This document shows, one piece after another, positions 1-9,107 of a stretch of DNA of 64,000 bases. The notes under the pieces are model-generated. The model was not told the DNA's origin and ran no database searches. It saw nothing but the letters and a program-made list of their open reading frames with translations. The stretch covers positions 105,504 through 169,503 of the forward strand of contig JAGPUQ010000026.1 of NCBI GenBank assembly GCA_018069525.1, given 5' to 3'. The stretch's first letter is position 1; each line of letters starts with the position of its first letter. Source of the stretch: Porticoccaceae bacterium (GTDB lineage: Bacteria; Pseudomonadota; Gammaproteobacteria; Pseudomonadales; Porticoccaceae). Made by a program: the position numbers and the translations under genes.

Positions 1-1
1 G

Positions 2-607
2 CCAGTAAAACTACTGCTGGCAATTTGTTTTGTTATTTCGCTTAGCGGCTGCGCAACCCATGTCGAAGTCTCTGGGACTTTCCCAAAACCCCTGAGCCGA
101 CAATACCCTTTTACTACCACGCTAGTGTTTAACGAAGATTTCCGCAGCTATCGTTTTGAAAACCTGGTGCCTCGAGAAGTCAGTGTCGCGGTTGGGGATA
201 CTCAGGTACAACTGTTCCAGGCCGTCTCCGGCAGTATGTTTAAAGGTACCGAAGTTCGAGACCTTATGCCAAAAAACGTAACTACCGACTTGATTTTTAA
301 GCCTACCGTGACCGACGTGCAAATTGCCATGCCCTACGAAACCCAGCTCAAGGTATTTGAAGTGTGGATCAAATACAAAATTGAATTATTTGATCACAAT
401 AGTGAATTGATTGCAGCGTGGGTAATGCCCGCCTATGGAAAAACCCCCACCCGTTTCCTAAAATCTGAAAGTGATGCGCTTAACCAGGCCGCGATGGTGG
501 CGCTGCGCGATGCCGGTGCCAACCTGATCACCTCATTTGGGAACGTACCCCAGGTTAAAGCCTGGCTGACAACACAGAGCGCTAAGGAAGCGGTCCTAAC
601 ACCATGA
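2..607 (+). CDS. Lipoprotein of unknown function, 5' end outside window
   Basis: The frame is open from base 2 with no start codon in the window, so the gene begins upstream. The visible N-terminus is a hydrophobic stretch (LLLAICFVISLS) ending in the lipobox LSGC, with the Cys codon at 50-52, so the product is an exported lipoprotein. A GTG at 125 could be mistaken for the start but would discard the whole signal sequence. About 184 residues follow the lipid-anchored Cys. I do not recognise the mature domain. The stop overlaps the next gene by four bases (ATGA), so the two are co-translated. Confidence 0.85.
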   Translation, partial: PVKLLLAICFVISLSGCATHVEVSGTFPKPLSRQYPFTTTLVFNEDFRSYRFENLVPREVSVAVGDTQVQLFQAVSGSMFKGTEVRDLMPKNVTTDLIFKPTVTDVQIAMPYETQLKVFEVWIKYKIELFDHNSELIAAWVMPAYGKTPTRFLKSESDALNQAAMVALRDAGANLITSFGNVPQVKAWLTTQSAKEAVLTP

Positions 608-1305
608 AACGACTATTCTGCAAGCGCCCCGCAACGGGCCGTCATTCACAAGTTGTTTTCATCACATTGATTGCGCTATTGCTACTGTCGACCGTATCAG
701 CGTGCACTACCACCACCGTTGACGAATATCGCGAAAGCCCTTCACAATTAACTATGAGCGAAAATGAAACCGTCGTCGTATTGGGGCGACGCCACGCTGG
801 CGACTACGAGACCGAGCCAAAATTTATTGATTGTATTGGCGAGAGTCTGAACAAGGCTCCCGCCGTAACCGTGCTGCCCGAAACAACTTTTGTCGATGCA
901 CTCTATCCCTGGTTTGAACCGCGCACTGCGCCTCTGGGTTTGCGTCGACTGGAAAAAATGTTGGCGGATCCCCTTATCGGCCAACGCATTCGACAACACG
1001 GCGTACACTATATGATCTGGGTAGATGGCAGTACCACCACTACCGATAAAGACGGTTCGGTTAGCTGCGCTATCGGACCGGGTGGCGGCGGTTGCTTCGG
1101 CTTTGCTACCTGGGAAAAAACCGCAAGCTACGAGGCCATCATCTGGGACCTGGAACAACTAGACGAGCGCGGCCGCGTCAAAGTTAACGCTAAAGGTTCT
1201 TCGTATCTGATTGCGATCGGCGCACCCATTCCGATCATCGCCCAGGTACAGGACAAAGCCTGCGCAGGTATCGGCAAGCAACTGCGCGCATTTTTTACCG
1301 AGTAA
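604..1305 (+). CDS. Lipoprotein of unknown function
   Basis: 233 residues. The N-terminus has basic residues, a leucine-rich core and a VSAC lipobox near residue 34, followed by a Thr-rich linker, which is typical of an envelope lipoprotein. The mature part has four Cys, two of them (SCAI, GGGGC) flanking a glycine-rich loop near residues 157-166, so a disulfide is possible. No family was recognised. It overlaps the preceding lipoprotein gene by four bases, and a periplasmic metalloprotease gene begins 31 bases downstream, suggesting one envelope-directed operon. Confidence 0.82.
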   Translation: MKRLFCKRPATGRHSQVVFITLIALLLLSTVSACTTTTVDEYRESPSQLTMSENETVVVLGRRHAGDYETEPKFIDCIGESLNKAPAVTVLPETTFVDALYPWFEPRTAPLGLRRLEKMLADPLIGQRIRQHGVHYMIWVDGSTTTTDKDGSVSCAIGPGGGGCFGFATWEKTASYEAIIWDLEQLDERGRVKVNAKGSSYLIAIGAPIPIIAQVQDKACAGIGKQLRAFFTE

Positions 1306-1336
1306 TAAGGTCTTTTACAAACAGGAAGCTTTCATA

Positions 1337-2767
1337 ATGCCTTCTAAAGTACTTCTGTTCCTTAGCGTTTGTCTCGGGATATTAATAATCCCCAGCTCCA
1401 GCCTCGCCATGTCGGAAAAAAAAGCCGCGGAAGTAGGTCGCGAAATGTACCAACAAATCACCAGCAATATGCCCATCTATCAGGAAACCGGCATCAACAA
1501 ATACCTCAACCGGGTCGGGCGTTTACTAGTATCGAATTCTGACGATCTAAAACGAAACTATACTTTCACTATTATCGACAGCCCGGATATTAACGCCTTC
1601 GCTACGCCCGGCGCTTATATTTATATCAATCGCGGCCTGCTTAACTTTATGAACTCCGAGGCGCAGCTGGCCGCAGTTATCGCTCACGAAATTGCCCACG
1701 TCACCGAAGACCACGCCTCTCGCCAGAAACGCGCGCAAACCGGGTCCACCGTCTTGTCTGGCATCGTTGCCATCCTGACCCAAAGTTCGGAAGTAGGTCG
1801 AGCCAGCGCCCTGTGGGGTGCTGCGACTGTGCGCGGTTATGGTCGAGATATGGAATTGGAAGCCGACCGAGTCGGCGCCGAAATTATGCAGGCCAGCGGC
1901 TACAACCCGCAGGCGATGATGGAAATGATCGCCCTGCTGAAAGATCACGAACGCTTTAGTAAAAAGAAGGCGCGGGAGTCGGGACAAGCCATTGAAACCT
2001 ACCACGGTCTATTTTCAACTCATCCACGTAACGACCAGCGCCTGCGGGAAGTGATTAAAAATGCCGGGGGCGAGGAGACTAAGGGTAAACGTATCGACGA
2101 TGCAGGCGTCGATAACGTGCCGCAATTTCGTATTGCTACAAACCAATTACCCTGGGGTGAAAATTTCGACGCGCAAACCGCAACGCTAAGCCGTTTTCGC
2201 CATTCCCGCTATCGTTATCAGCTGGATTTACCTCAGGGTTGGGAATTCGAGGAAAAGCAGAACGTGCTTGCCGCACAATCGTCTGATGCCGCAATGACGG
2301 TGGAGCGAAAACAACGCACGGCGGCAACTCCGGAAGATTTTATTAAAACTACTTTTGGTATTTCCCAACTGAGCAAAGCTGAAGCGCTGGCACAAGCTCG
2401 ACTCAAGGGGCATACCGGGATTTTTCGTCAGGCAAATGGTATCGAGCAACGCGTTGCCGTGATTTATTACGGTCGTGGCGCCTATATATTCACGGGAAAT
2501 AATAACAAGAGTACTAAAGACACCGAGCCAGGTCAGCGAGATAAGGATTTTTTGGCTATTATTCGCAGCTTTCGTCCCCATGTTAGTCAGCGCGGTCAAG
2601 GTACCAAAACCATTCATTATGTCAAAGCGACGGCCGGCGCTACCTACGCCAAACTGGCTCGACAACTTAAGCTCGACACGGATGGCGAAGACGAGTTACG
2701 ACTTATTAACAACGCCTATCCTCGTGGTGAACCGCAAGCTGGGCAATGGATTAAAATTATCCGTTAA
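1337..2767 (+). CDS. Periplasmic M48 family metalloprotease (BepA-like)
   Basis: 476 residues from the ATG at 1337. An upstream in-frame start at 1211 would sit inside the previous gene and precede the signal peptide, so it is rejected. Residues 1-24 form a Sec signal peptide ending SLA. The zinc motif HEIAH is at residues 117-121, and the third ligand Glu lies in MELEADRVG (Glu175), as in peptidase family M48. A C-terminal segment after about residue 410 resembles a LysM-type module (IHYVKATAGATY, ending GQWIKIIR). Family members degrade or help assemble outer-membrane proteins. The two lipoproteins upstream are plausible partners, which is inference. Confidence 0.9.
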   Translation: MPSKVLLFLSVCLGILIIPSSSLAMSEKKAAEVGREMYQQITSNMPIYQETGINKYLNRVGRLLVSNSDDLKRNYTFTIIDSPDINAFATPGAYIYINRGLLNFMNSEAQLAAVIAHEIAHVTEDHASRQKRAQTGSTVLSGIVAILTQSSEVGRASALWGAATVRGYGRDMELEADRVGAEIMQASGYNPQAMMEMIALLKDHERFSKKKARESGQAIETYHGLFSTHPRNDQRLREVIKNAGGEETKGKRIDDAGVDNVPQFRIATNQLPWGENFDAQTATLSRFRHSRYRYQLDLPQGWEFEEKQNVLAAQSSDAAMTVERKQRTAATPEDFIKTTFGISQLSKAEALAQARLKGHTGIFRQANGIEQRVAVIYYGRGAYIFTGNNNKSTKDTEPGQRDKDFLAIIRSFRPHVSQRGQGTKTIHYVKATAGATYAKLARQLKLDTDGEDELRLINNAYPRGEPQAGQWIKIIR

Positions 2768-3002
2768 GCGCTTTCCCCGTCCTTTGTCAGGTTCGTCTTT
2801 ACTCGATTCGGTTCGCTTCAGTTCCGCTCTGCCCATCCCATCATTGCGAGCGCTTATCAAGCAATCCCGTATTCTTGAGACTTGCACTTGTCCATTTCAG
2901 AGGCCTTGATCATAATAAGCGCCATCCGACCCATCTCCACGTCGAACCACACCGTCAATTAATCAAATTCTCAATCAATTAACAGTAATAATGGAGCCAA
3001 CC

Positions 3003-3491
3003 ATGACTATACAGCTGCAATCCGTAGTGGCGATTCACTACACTCTCAAAGATGACCGCGATGTCGTCCTCGACGCCAGTGCCGATGGCGAACCTCTGGT
3101 CTATATGCATGGTGCCGGCACTATTATTCCCGGTCTGGAAAAACAACTGTTTGGAAAAGCCGCTGGAGACCACTTTGAGGCAACCATCAGCCCGGACCAG
3201 GCCTACGGCGAACACATTCCGGAAATGGTTCAAACCGTGCCTCTCGACGTGTTTCAGGAAGACCAAACCATCGAGGTTGGTATGAGTTTTTCAGGTAAGA
3301 CTCCGCAAGGTCCCATCAATGTTGTGGTCACTAATATCGAAGATGGCATGGCAACCCTCGACGCCAATCACCCAATGGCGGGTAAAACCCTGCATTTTGA
3401 TGTCACCATAGACTCAGTGCGGGAAGCCACCGAAGCAGAACTATCACACGGTCATGTTCACGGGCAGGATGGTTGCGGACATGCGCATTAA
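3003..3491 (+). CDS. slyD: FKBP-type peptidyl-prolyl isomerase SlyD
   Basis: 162 residues. The FKBP fold is split by an insert-in-flap domain, with the SlyD signatures VYMHGAGTIIPGLE and AYGEH, and the protein ends in a His-rich metal-binding tail (HGHVHGQDGCGHAH). SlyD is a cytoplasmic chaperone and prolyl isomerase that binds Ni2+ for hydrogenase or metalloprotein assembly. The start at 3003 has a GGAG six bases upstream. An in-frame ATG at 2991 has no ribosome-binding site. The tail is short compared with the E. coli protein and has a single Cys, so metal capacity is probably lower. Confidence 0.93.
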   Translation: MTIQLQSVVAIHYTLKDDRDVVLDASADGEPLVYMHGAGTIIPGLEKQLFGKAAGDHFEATISPDQAYGEHIPEMVQTVPLDVFQEDQTIEVGMSFSGKTPQGPINVVVTNIEDGMATLDANHPMAGKTLHFDVTIDSVREATEAELSHGHVHGQDGCGHAH

Positions 3492-3566
3492 GCCTTAGCT
3501 ATTCAACCAACAGTTACCTAAACGGCAAATTTAAAACCAGGCAGCAATCAAAGAGAACGTATCTTC

Positions 3567-4760
3567 ATGTCCGAACACTCTACAAACCCGGCCAGCGGCC
3601 CACTTATCGGTATCAACGTTATTGAATTTGGCGGCATCGGCCCCGGCCCGCTGTGCAGCATGCTGCTCTCCGACGCCGGAGCAAAGGTATTGCGACTCGA
3701 CCGCCAACAGCCTTCCGGACTCGGCGTACCAAGATCACAAGACTACGACGTACAACGCCGTGGTCGCCAGTCTCTCGCTATCGATTTGAAAAACCCCAAC
3801 GCAAAACAAATCATTCTAAAGTTGATCGACAACGCCGATGCCGTACTCGACCCCTTCCGCCCCGGCACGTTGGAGAAACTGGGTCTGGGCCCCGATGTGC
3901 TAATGGCCCGCAACCCTCGCCTGGTGATGACCCGCATCACCGGCTGGGGCCAAACCGGACCGCTAGCAAAATCCGCCGGTCACGATATTAATTACTTGTC
4001 CATCAGCGGTATACTCGCCGCCATCGGCCCCAAAGATAGCCGCCCTTACCCACCCTTGAATGTGGTCGCCGATATGGGTGCCGGTGCTATGTTCTCCGCT
4101 TTTGGTACGCTCGCGGCCATTATCTCGGCGCGCGATACCGGCAAGGGGCAAGTCATCGACTCGGCGATGTGTGACGGCTCCGCCTATTTAGCTTCCGGCA
4201 TGTTCGGGCTTTACGAAGAAGGTAACTATGAGCTACAACGGGAATCTAACATCCTCGATGGCGGTGCGCCTTTTTATCGAACCTATGAGACCGCTGACGG
4301 TGCCTACATGGCCATCGGCGCGGTCGAACGAAAATTCTTTGACCTGGCGCTGGAAAAGCTTGGCATTGACGGCAGTATCTGGGCAGACCACCGAGATAAA
4401 ACCCTGTGGCCTGAAATGCAGATTCAATTAGAAGCCGTGTTCGCCAGTAAAACCCGCGACCAGTGGTGTGCCATTTTTGAAGGCAGCGATGCCTGTGTAT
4501 CACCCGTACTGAATTTCGACGAGGCCACCTCCTACCCACACAATGTGGCGCGCAATAATTTACCCACTGTGAATGGCGTGCGCCAACCGGGACCCACACC
4601 GGTTTTCTTCGGCACTCCTGGAGCAATACAATTTCCCCCACCAAAATTTGGCGAGCATTCCGAGGTAGCATTGTCAGATTGGGGTTTCGACGCAGCCGAA
4701 ATCGATGCTTTAAAGAAACAGGGTATTATCGGCACTGATGGCTACTCTCAAAACATTTGA
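3567..4760 (+). CDS. CaiB/BaiF CoA-transferase family protein, alpha-methylacyl-CoA racemase type
   Basis: 397 residues. The block GHDINYLSISG followed by PYPPLNVVADMG matches the racemase branch of the CaiB/BaiF family. The catalytic pair would be His139 and Asp169, with the same 30-residue spacing as in animal AMACR. The reaction would be epimerisation of 2-methylacyl-CoA thioesters before beta-oxidation, in the cytoplasm. Related CoA-transferases share the fold, so a transferase role cannot be excluded. The gene stands alone: 75 bases after slyD and 175 before the next start. An acyl-CoA ligase and dehydrogenase lie a few kb away. Confidence 0.88.
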   Translation: MSEHSTNPASGPLIGINVIEFGGIGPGPLCSMLLSDAGAKVLRLDRQQPSGLGVPRSQDYDVQRRGRQSLAIDLKNPNAKQIILKLIDNADAVLDPFRPGTLEKLGLGPDVLMARNPRLVMTRITGWGQTGPLAKSAGHDINYLSISGILAAIGPKDSRPYPPLNVVADMGAGAMFSAFGTLAAIISARDTGKGQVIDSAMCDGSAYLASGMFGLYEEGNYELQRESNILDGGAPFYRTYETADGAYMAIGAVERKFFDLALEKLGIDGSIWADHRDKTLWPEMQIQLEAVFASKTRDQWCAIFEGSDACVSPVLNFDEATSYPHNVARNNLPTVNGVRQPGPTPVFFGTPGAIQFPPPKFGEHSEVALSDWGFDAAEIDALKKQGIIGTDGYSQNI

Positions 4761-4935
4761 TCGCAGCGGGAATGAACTTGAACTTAACCGGGACAAGAAC
4801 CATCTTACTCCGACGGTTATCTCAGCCGACAACCCAGTCCTCGGGGACATTAAAAAATATGTGCCATCACGCACAAGGAGTGAATGTCTGATCACTCCAT
4901 CATTCAGGTCTACTAACAGGTCTAACTACAAGTTT

Positions 4936-5505
4936 ATGAGCAAGTCTATAAATAAATTTATCTCAGTGAAAGAATCGTCTGGCATGGTCTGGATCCTCAG
5001 CCTGATGCTCTTTATCTTATGCTCCTCGCTGCCTGTCCACGCCAGCAGTAAAACACCCGGCAAGGTAATCGCCGGGTGGGTGGAAAAAATCACCCTGCCC
5101 GCCTCCGGGGGCTTAACCAAAGCTATTACTATTAAAGCCAAACTCGATACCGGTGCCGAGACTTCATCCATCCATGCAGAAGACATTAAAATCTTTAAGC
5201 GCGGAAACAAGCGTTGGGTTGATTTCACCCTGGTAGTAAAGGACACCGATGATAAAACTCATCGGATTACCATGAAAAAACCGCGGGAATTTAGGGTAAA
5301 CATTAAAAATCACGATGGCGATCACGATAGCCGTCCTATTGTTGCATTCGACGTTTGTTTTGACGGGCGTATTCATTCCACCCTGTTTTCGCTTGCAGAC
5401 CGTTCGGAGTTTATTTACCCGGCATTGTTAGGTCGTAAATTTCTAGAAGGTGTCGCCGTCGTTGACCCACAGGCTAGCTTTCTCACTCAGGCTTACTGTG
5501 AGTAA
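4936..5505 (+). CDS. Secreted retropepsin-like aspartic protease (RimK-associated 'ATP-dependent zinc protease' family)
   Basis: 189 residues. Basic N-region, hydrophobic core WILSLMLFILC and an HASS cleavage region indicate export. The motif KAKLDTGAETSSIHA puts the active-site Asp at residue 71 in the D-T-G-A/S form of retropepsins. The database family name mentions zinc and ATP, but nothing in the sequence supports either. A second possible start is the ATG at 4984, just before the hydrophobic core; neither start has a strong ribosome-binding site. It is the first of three genes (32-base gap, then a 4-base overlap), encoding a protease, a transglutaminase-like membrane protein and a ligase-like protein. 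Confidence 0.85.
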   Translation: MSKSINKFISVKESSGMVWILSLMLFILCSSLPVHASSKTPGKVIAGWVEKITLPASGGLTKAITIKAKLDTGAETSSIHAEDIKIFKRGNKRWVDFTLVVKDTDDKTHRITMKKPREFRVNIKNHDGDHDSRPIVAFDVCFDGRIHSTLFSLADRSEFIYPALLGRKFLEGVAVVDPQASFLTQAYCE

Positions 5506-5537
5506 TACCGCCAAACGCTTTCGAGAACATTAAAATT

Positions 5538-7067
5538 ATGCGTAATCTTTCTGTCACGCTGTGGGCCGCCTTACTAATCATTTTAGGCCTTGGCATCTGC
5601 TTATATAAATCATTCACGCTAGGGTTACCACTCAGCCCCAAACAAAACACCGAGGTCTGGACAATACAGGCGGCACTGAATTTTCGAGGTTTGGGTGGAC
5701 CGGCCATTGTCGATTTTCACTTGCCCTACTCCACACCCGGTTTTATCAAGCTCGATGAAAATTTTATTTCCAATGGTTTCGGCCTGGCCACCGAAGAAAA
5801 AAATGACAAACGTAAGGCACAGTGGGTAGTGCGACGTGCGCGCGGAGAGCAGACTCTTTACTACCGACTCTCCGTCGCTGGTTCCCCGCAACAGGGCGCA
5901 TGGAACTCTCGACCCGAATTTCCACAGCCACCGACCCATACGGAACCATACAACTCTGCGATCCAAGCCATTATCGGTGATGTGCGTAACGAATCTGCAA
6001 ATGTTTTTACTTACACTCGGGAATTACTTCAGCAATTAAATGCTCCGGTGGCGAACGACAATATTGAGCTGATTCGTAGCCGCGTGCACAATGCCGAGCA
6101 ATGGGTTGAAGAAATCATTACCATCCTCAAAAGTGCCCGGATTCCGGCACGGGTGTTATGGGGTCTAACCCTGTCGGATGCCGCGAACGACGCACACTTA
6201 CAGCCAATGTTGCAGGTTCACAACGGAGACCAATGGTTAACCTTCGATCCGAAAACCAGTCGTCCTGGCATACCTGAAAAATTTCTAACTTGGTACGTTG
6301 GCGACGACCCACTCTTCGCTGTCGAGGGCGGACACAAGGCCGAATTCAGTTTTTCCATGACCAAGACTTACCGGGAGTTGATCGATGTTGCCCGCCAACG
6401 CGCACAGCAAACGAGTTCAATTTTTGTCGATTTCTCTCTACTCGCCCTTCCTGTACAAAGTCAAAATGTCTATCGTCTGCTGCTGATGGTACCGCTGGGC
6501 GCACTAATCGTGGTATTTATGCGTACCTATGTTGGCATTCAAACCTTCGGCACCTTTATGCCCATCCTGATTGCGCTGGCGTTTCGAGAAACTCAATTAT
6601 TGTGGGGAATTGCACTATTTACCTTGATCGTCTCCATTGGTTTGATGATCCGCTTCTGGCTTGAACGACTGATGTTATTACTGGTGCCTCGCTTAACTGC
6701 CATTTTAATTATTGTAGTGCTGCTGATGTTATTAATCAGCTTGATCAGCAATAAATTTGGTGCCGAACGCACTTTATCCGTAGCACTTTTCCCCATGGTG
6801 ATTTTGGCAATGACCATTGAGCGCATGTCTATTACCTGGGAGGAAAACGGCGCGCGCACCGCAATACTCTACGGCCTGGGGAGCCTGGTAGTTGCCGGCC
6901 TCGGCTACCTGGTAATGACCAACGAATCACTTATTTATCTTATGTTTGTGTTTCCTGAACTATTGTTGGTCGCTCTCGGTATCAGTCTGTGGATGGGACG
7001 TTACACCGGCTATCGGCTCTCTGAACTACGCCGTTTCCGCACTGTAAAGCCAGATAGCCACTCATGA
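5538..7067 (+). CDS. Inactive transglutaminase fused to seven transmembrane helices
   Basis: 509 residues. One N-terminal membrane segment (about 7-25), a periplasmic region containing a transglutaminase-like fold (about 150-260, with ARIPARVLWGL and WLTFDPKT), then about seven hydrophobic helices from residue 309 to 490. The Cys-containing catalytic loop of active transglutaminases is not visible, in agreement with the family label 'inactive'. Between helices, QTFGTFMP is a conserved-looking turn. It lies between a retropepsin-like protease and a glutamate-ligase-like ATP-grasp gene and overlaps the latter by four bases. A peptide-sensing or scaffolding role in the envelope is inference. Confidence 0.88.
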   Translation: MRNLSVTLWAALLIILGLGICLYKSFTLGLPLSPKQNTEVWTIQAALNFRGLGGPAIVDFHLPYSTPGFIKLDENFISNGFGLATEEKNDKRKAQWVVRRARGEQTLYYRLSVAGSPQQGAWNSRPEFPQPPTHTEPYNSAIQAIIGDVRNESANVFTYTRELLQQLNAPVANDNIELIRSRVHNAEQWVEEIITILKSARIPARVLWGLTLSDAANDAHLQPMLQVHNGDQWLTFDPKTSRPGIPEKFLTWYVGDDPLFAVEGGHKAEFSFSMTKTYRELIDVARQRAQQTSSIFVDFSLLALPVQSQNVYRLLLMVPLGALIVVFMRTYVGIQTFGTFMPILIALAFRETQLLWGIALFTLIVSIGLMIRFWLERLMLLLVPRLTAILIIVVLLMLLISLISNKFGAERTLSVALFPMVILAMTIERMSITWEENGARTAILYGLGSLVVAGLGYLVMTNESLIYLMFVFPELLLVALGISLWMGRYTGYRLSELRRFRTVKPDSHS

Positions 7068-8059
7068 GTTTTATCGCGCTGCCAAAGCGTTTGCGCGACT
7101 TTGGGCTACTGGGTATCAATCAGCGCAATGCCGATTTTATTATGCGTCACAATCAACGCAAGCTTTATCCTTTGGTAGACAACAAACTCCACACCAAGAG
7201 ACTGGCGCTAGCACAGGGCATTGCCGTACCCGAGCTGTACGGTGTTATCGAAGCGCAATATCAAACCAAAACGATTAGCGAAATACTCGGAAAGCATAGA
7301 GATTTTGTTATTAAGCCGGCGCACGGGAGTGGTGGCAACGGTATCCTGGTGATCACCGGATGCATGGGCGATTATTTTCAAAAGGCTAATGGCGAACTAT
7401 TATCACTGGACAGTATCCGCCACCATATTTCGAATATTCTGAGTGGCACGTACAGCCTCAGTGGCGTGGCCGATCAGGCAATTATTGAGTACCGAGTAAA
7501 ATTTGATCCTGTATTTGAGGACATCAGTTATCGAGGTGTTCCCGATATTCGCGTTATTGTGTTTCGCGGTGTCCCGGTCGCTGCCATGATGCGTTTGCCC
7601 ACCCGACTGTCCGATGGTAAAGCAAATTTACATCAGGGGGCCATGGGAATGGGCATTGATCTCGCCACCGGAATAAGCTGTGGTGGCGTTTTGCGTAACC
7701 AGCCTTGCACCGTCCATCCAGATACCAGAGAATCCATTATGGGTATCACTATCCCACACTGGAATAATATTTTGCATCTGGCAACGCAGTGCGCCGACAC
7801 CGTGCAACTTGGTTATCTTGGTGCCGATATTGTGATGGATAGAGAGCTTGGTCCTCTGATGCTAGAACTTAATGCTCGCCCCGGTCTCAGCGTGCAACTG
7901 GCTAACCAGCGTGGTCTGCTAGATAACCTGCAGGCGATCGAGGCTTTAAAGTTTATTCCTGAGGATGTAAATGCGCGCGTTGCACTGTCTCAGCAGTTGT
8001 CGTCCCAACACCCCAACGCTGGCGGCGTCGAGAACCCAGCATCAGTGGAGACACCCTGA
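7064..8059 (+). CDS. Alpha-L-glutamate ligase-like ATP-grasp protein (RimK-related)
   Basis: 331 residues, cytoplasmic, no signal peptide. ATP-grasp signatures are visible: the nucleotide-binding segment FVIKPAHGSGGNGILVI (about residues 82-98) and the metal-binding C-terminal block MLELNARPGLSVQLANQ (about 265-282). Relatives ligate an amino acid, often glutamate, to a carboxylate at the cost of ATP; the acceptor here is unknown. The start overlaps the transglutaminase-like gene as ATGA, so translational coupling is expected. Together with the upstream protease and membrane protein it forms a conserved gammaproteobacterial trio. Confidence 0.88.
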   Translation: MSFIALPKRLRDFGLLGINQRNADFIMRHNQRKLYPLVDNKLHTKRLALAQGIAVPELYGVIEAQYQTKTISEILGKHRDFVIKPAHGSGGNGILVITGCMGDYFQKANGELLSLDSIRHHISNILSGTYSLSGVADQAIIEYRVKFDPVFEDISYRGVPDIRVIVFRGVPVAAMMRLPTRLSDGKANLHQGAMGMGIDLATGISCGGVLRNQPCTVHPDTRESIMGITIPHWNNILHLATQCADTVQLGYLGADIVMDRELGPLMLELNARPGLSVQLANQRGLLDNLQAIEALKFIPEDVNARVALSQQLSSQHPNAGGVENPASVETP

Positions 8060-8221
8060 TATCCTGATCAACGCTCGCACTCCAATTCTCCAGTTCCAAT
8101 CTGCCACCCCAGCGAATGGTAATCATACCCTTAATTTACACCTACTAACTTTACAGCTGGCTCTGGGAGCTTATGGATACTTTCACCACCTGTCTCTCAT
8201 AACTATTTAAGGAGAGTAACT

Positions 8222-8575
8222 GTGTTGTTATCGGGAACCGATTTAGTCAACAATTACGAACTGTATTTTGACAGTGGCGACATGACCAATGCAAGCCTGT
8301 ATCTGTGTGCAAGTTCCGATTTATCTGAAACAGACATTCAGGCAATCATTACCGCCATGAGAAATAAAGATTTGTGGTCTGCCGATGTCGCCAAAACTGT
8401 TTCAGCGGAACACAAGCCCATGTACGCAGCACAAATGCAGTTTGTCGGCTCTATTTCCGGACAAGTGAACGAAAAACCCTTTCACGCAGCCGCCTACAAT
8501 CACGAAAAATTTCCCTATAACACCGAGCGCTGGCAAGCCTGGCAGGATTTTATCGCTGCTAATTTTGCCACATAA
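8222..8575 (+). CDS. Small protein of unknown function
   Basis: 117 residues, not recognised. It starts at GTG (8222) behind a strong AAGGAG at 8209-8214, seven bases away, which makes a real gene likely. The protein is acidic with no signal peptide or membrane segment. Trp and Tyr are frequent near the C-terminus (NTERWQAWQDF). It sits 162 bases after the glutamate-ligase-like gene on the same strand, so it may belong to that unit or have its own promoter. Confidence 0.7.
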   Translation: MLLSGTDLVNNYELYFDSGDMTNASLYLCASSDLSETDIQAIITAMRNKDLWSADVAKTVSAEHKPMYAAQMQFVGSISGQVNEKPFHAAAYNHEKFPYNTERWQAWQDFIAANFAT

Positions 8576-9053
8576 AATTAGCTCTCTCAGCCCTCTCCTG
8601 CCCGGATGTCATACTTTCCTGAAATCAAAACTTACCGCAGGGCCTCGGAGCAAAACGGGAGCTCCGGATTACGCGTAAATTCCTGCAGAGCACTACTGAA
8701 CTCAGTGCAGGTGAAAGGCGATCAAACTCCCCTATCAAATATTTAAATGCACGGCCTGCCCCTTCGAACGTCGGGTACTAGCCCAGAGCACAGGTTCTAT
8801 ATTGCTGGCTAATCGATGAAAAATATATCTCTCAAAGATGTGAGGAGCAACCCATGTTTCTACCCCGCCGATCGTGAGCTCTGTTCGGCGCTTAAGTTTT
8901 CCTTGCTCGCTGTCAGTGAAACTACCTTGCCAAAGCCAAACAATACTAGCTTGTGCATGGTTCGCGTCAATACTTAATAACAGCACACCAGATAGACAAC
9001 GCCATCCGAAGACGCTCATAACCCAATAAGAACGGCCAAACACCCAGTTGACA
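8576..9053. other. Intergenic region without a convincing gene
   Basis: About 480 bases between the small orphan gene and the terminator of the peroxiredoxin gene. A minus-strand open frame of 112 codons (8735-9073) begins inside the terminator hairpin and has no ribosome-binding site, so I do not call it. No repeats or RNA gene were recognised. Confidence 0.5.
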
Positions 9054-9083
9054 TAAAAAACCGGTGTCGTCAAACACCGGTTT
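9054..9083 (-). terminator. Rho-independent terminator of the peroxiredoxin gene
   Basis: Ten-base perfect stem (AAACCGGTGT / ACACCGGTTT) with a six-base loop, followed on the minus strand by a run of T. It lies about 25 bases past the peroxiredoxin stop. Confidence 0.88.
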
Positions 9084-9107
9084 CATATCAGGTCATAACA
9101 GTCTACA

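Noticed and set aside
2768..2909. Possible small gene after the M48 protease (tail of a 144-codon frame)
   Set aside because: The frame lies mostly inside the protease gene in another phase and has no start signal in the gap.
8735..9073. Minus-strand 112-codon frame after the peroxiredoxin gene
   Set aside because: Its start lies in the loop of the peroxiredoxin terminator, without a ribosome-binding site; the translation has no recognisable features.
9054..9083. Inverted repeat as an operator
   Set aside because: Position just after a stop codon and the T-run on the minus strand make it a terminator.
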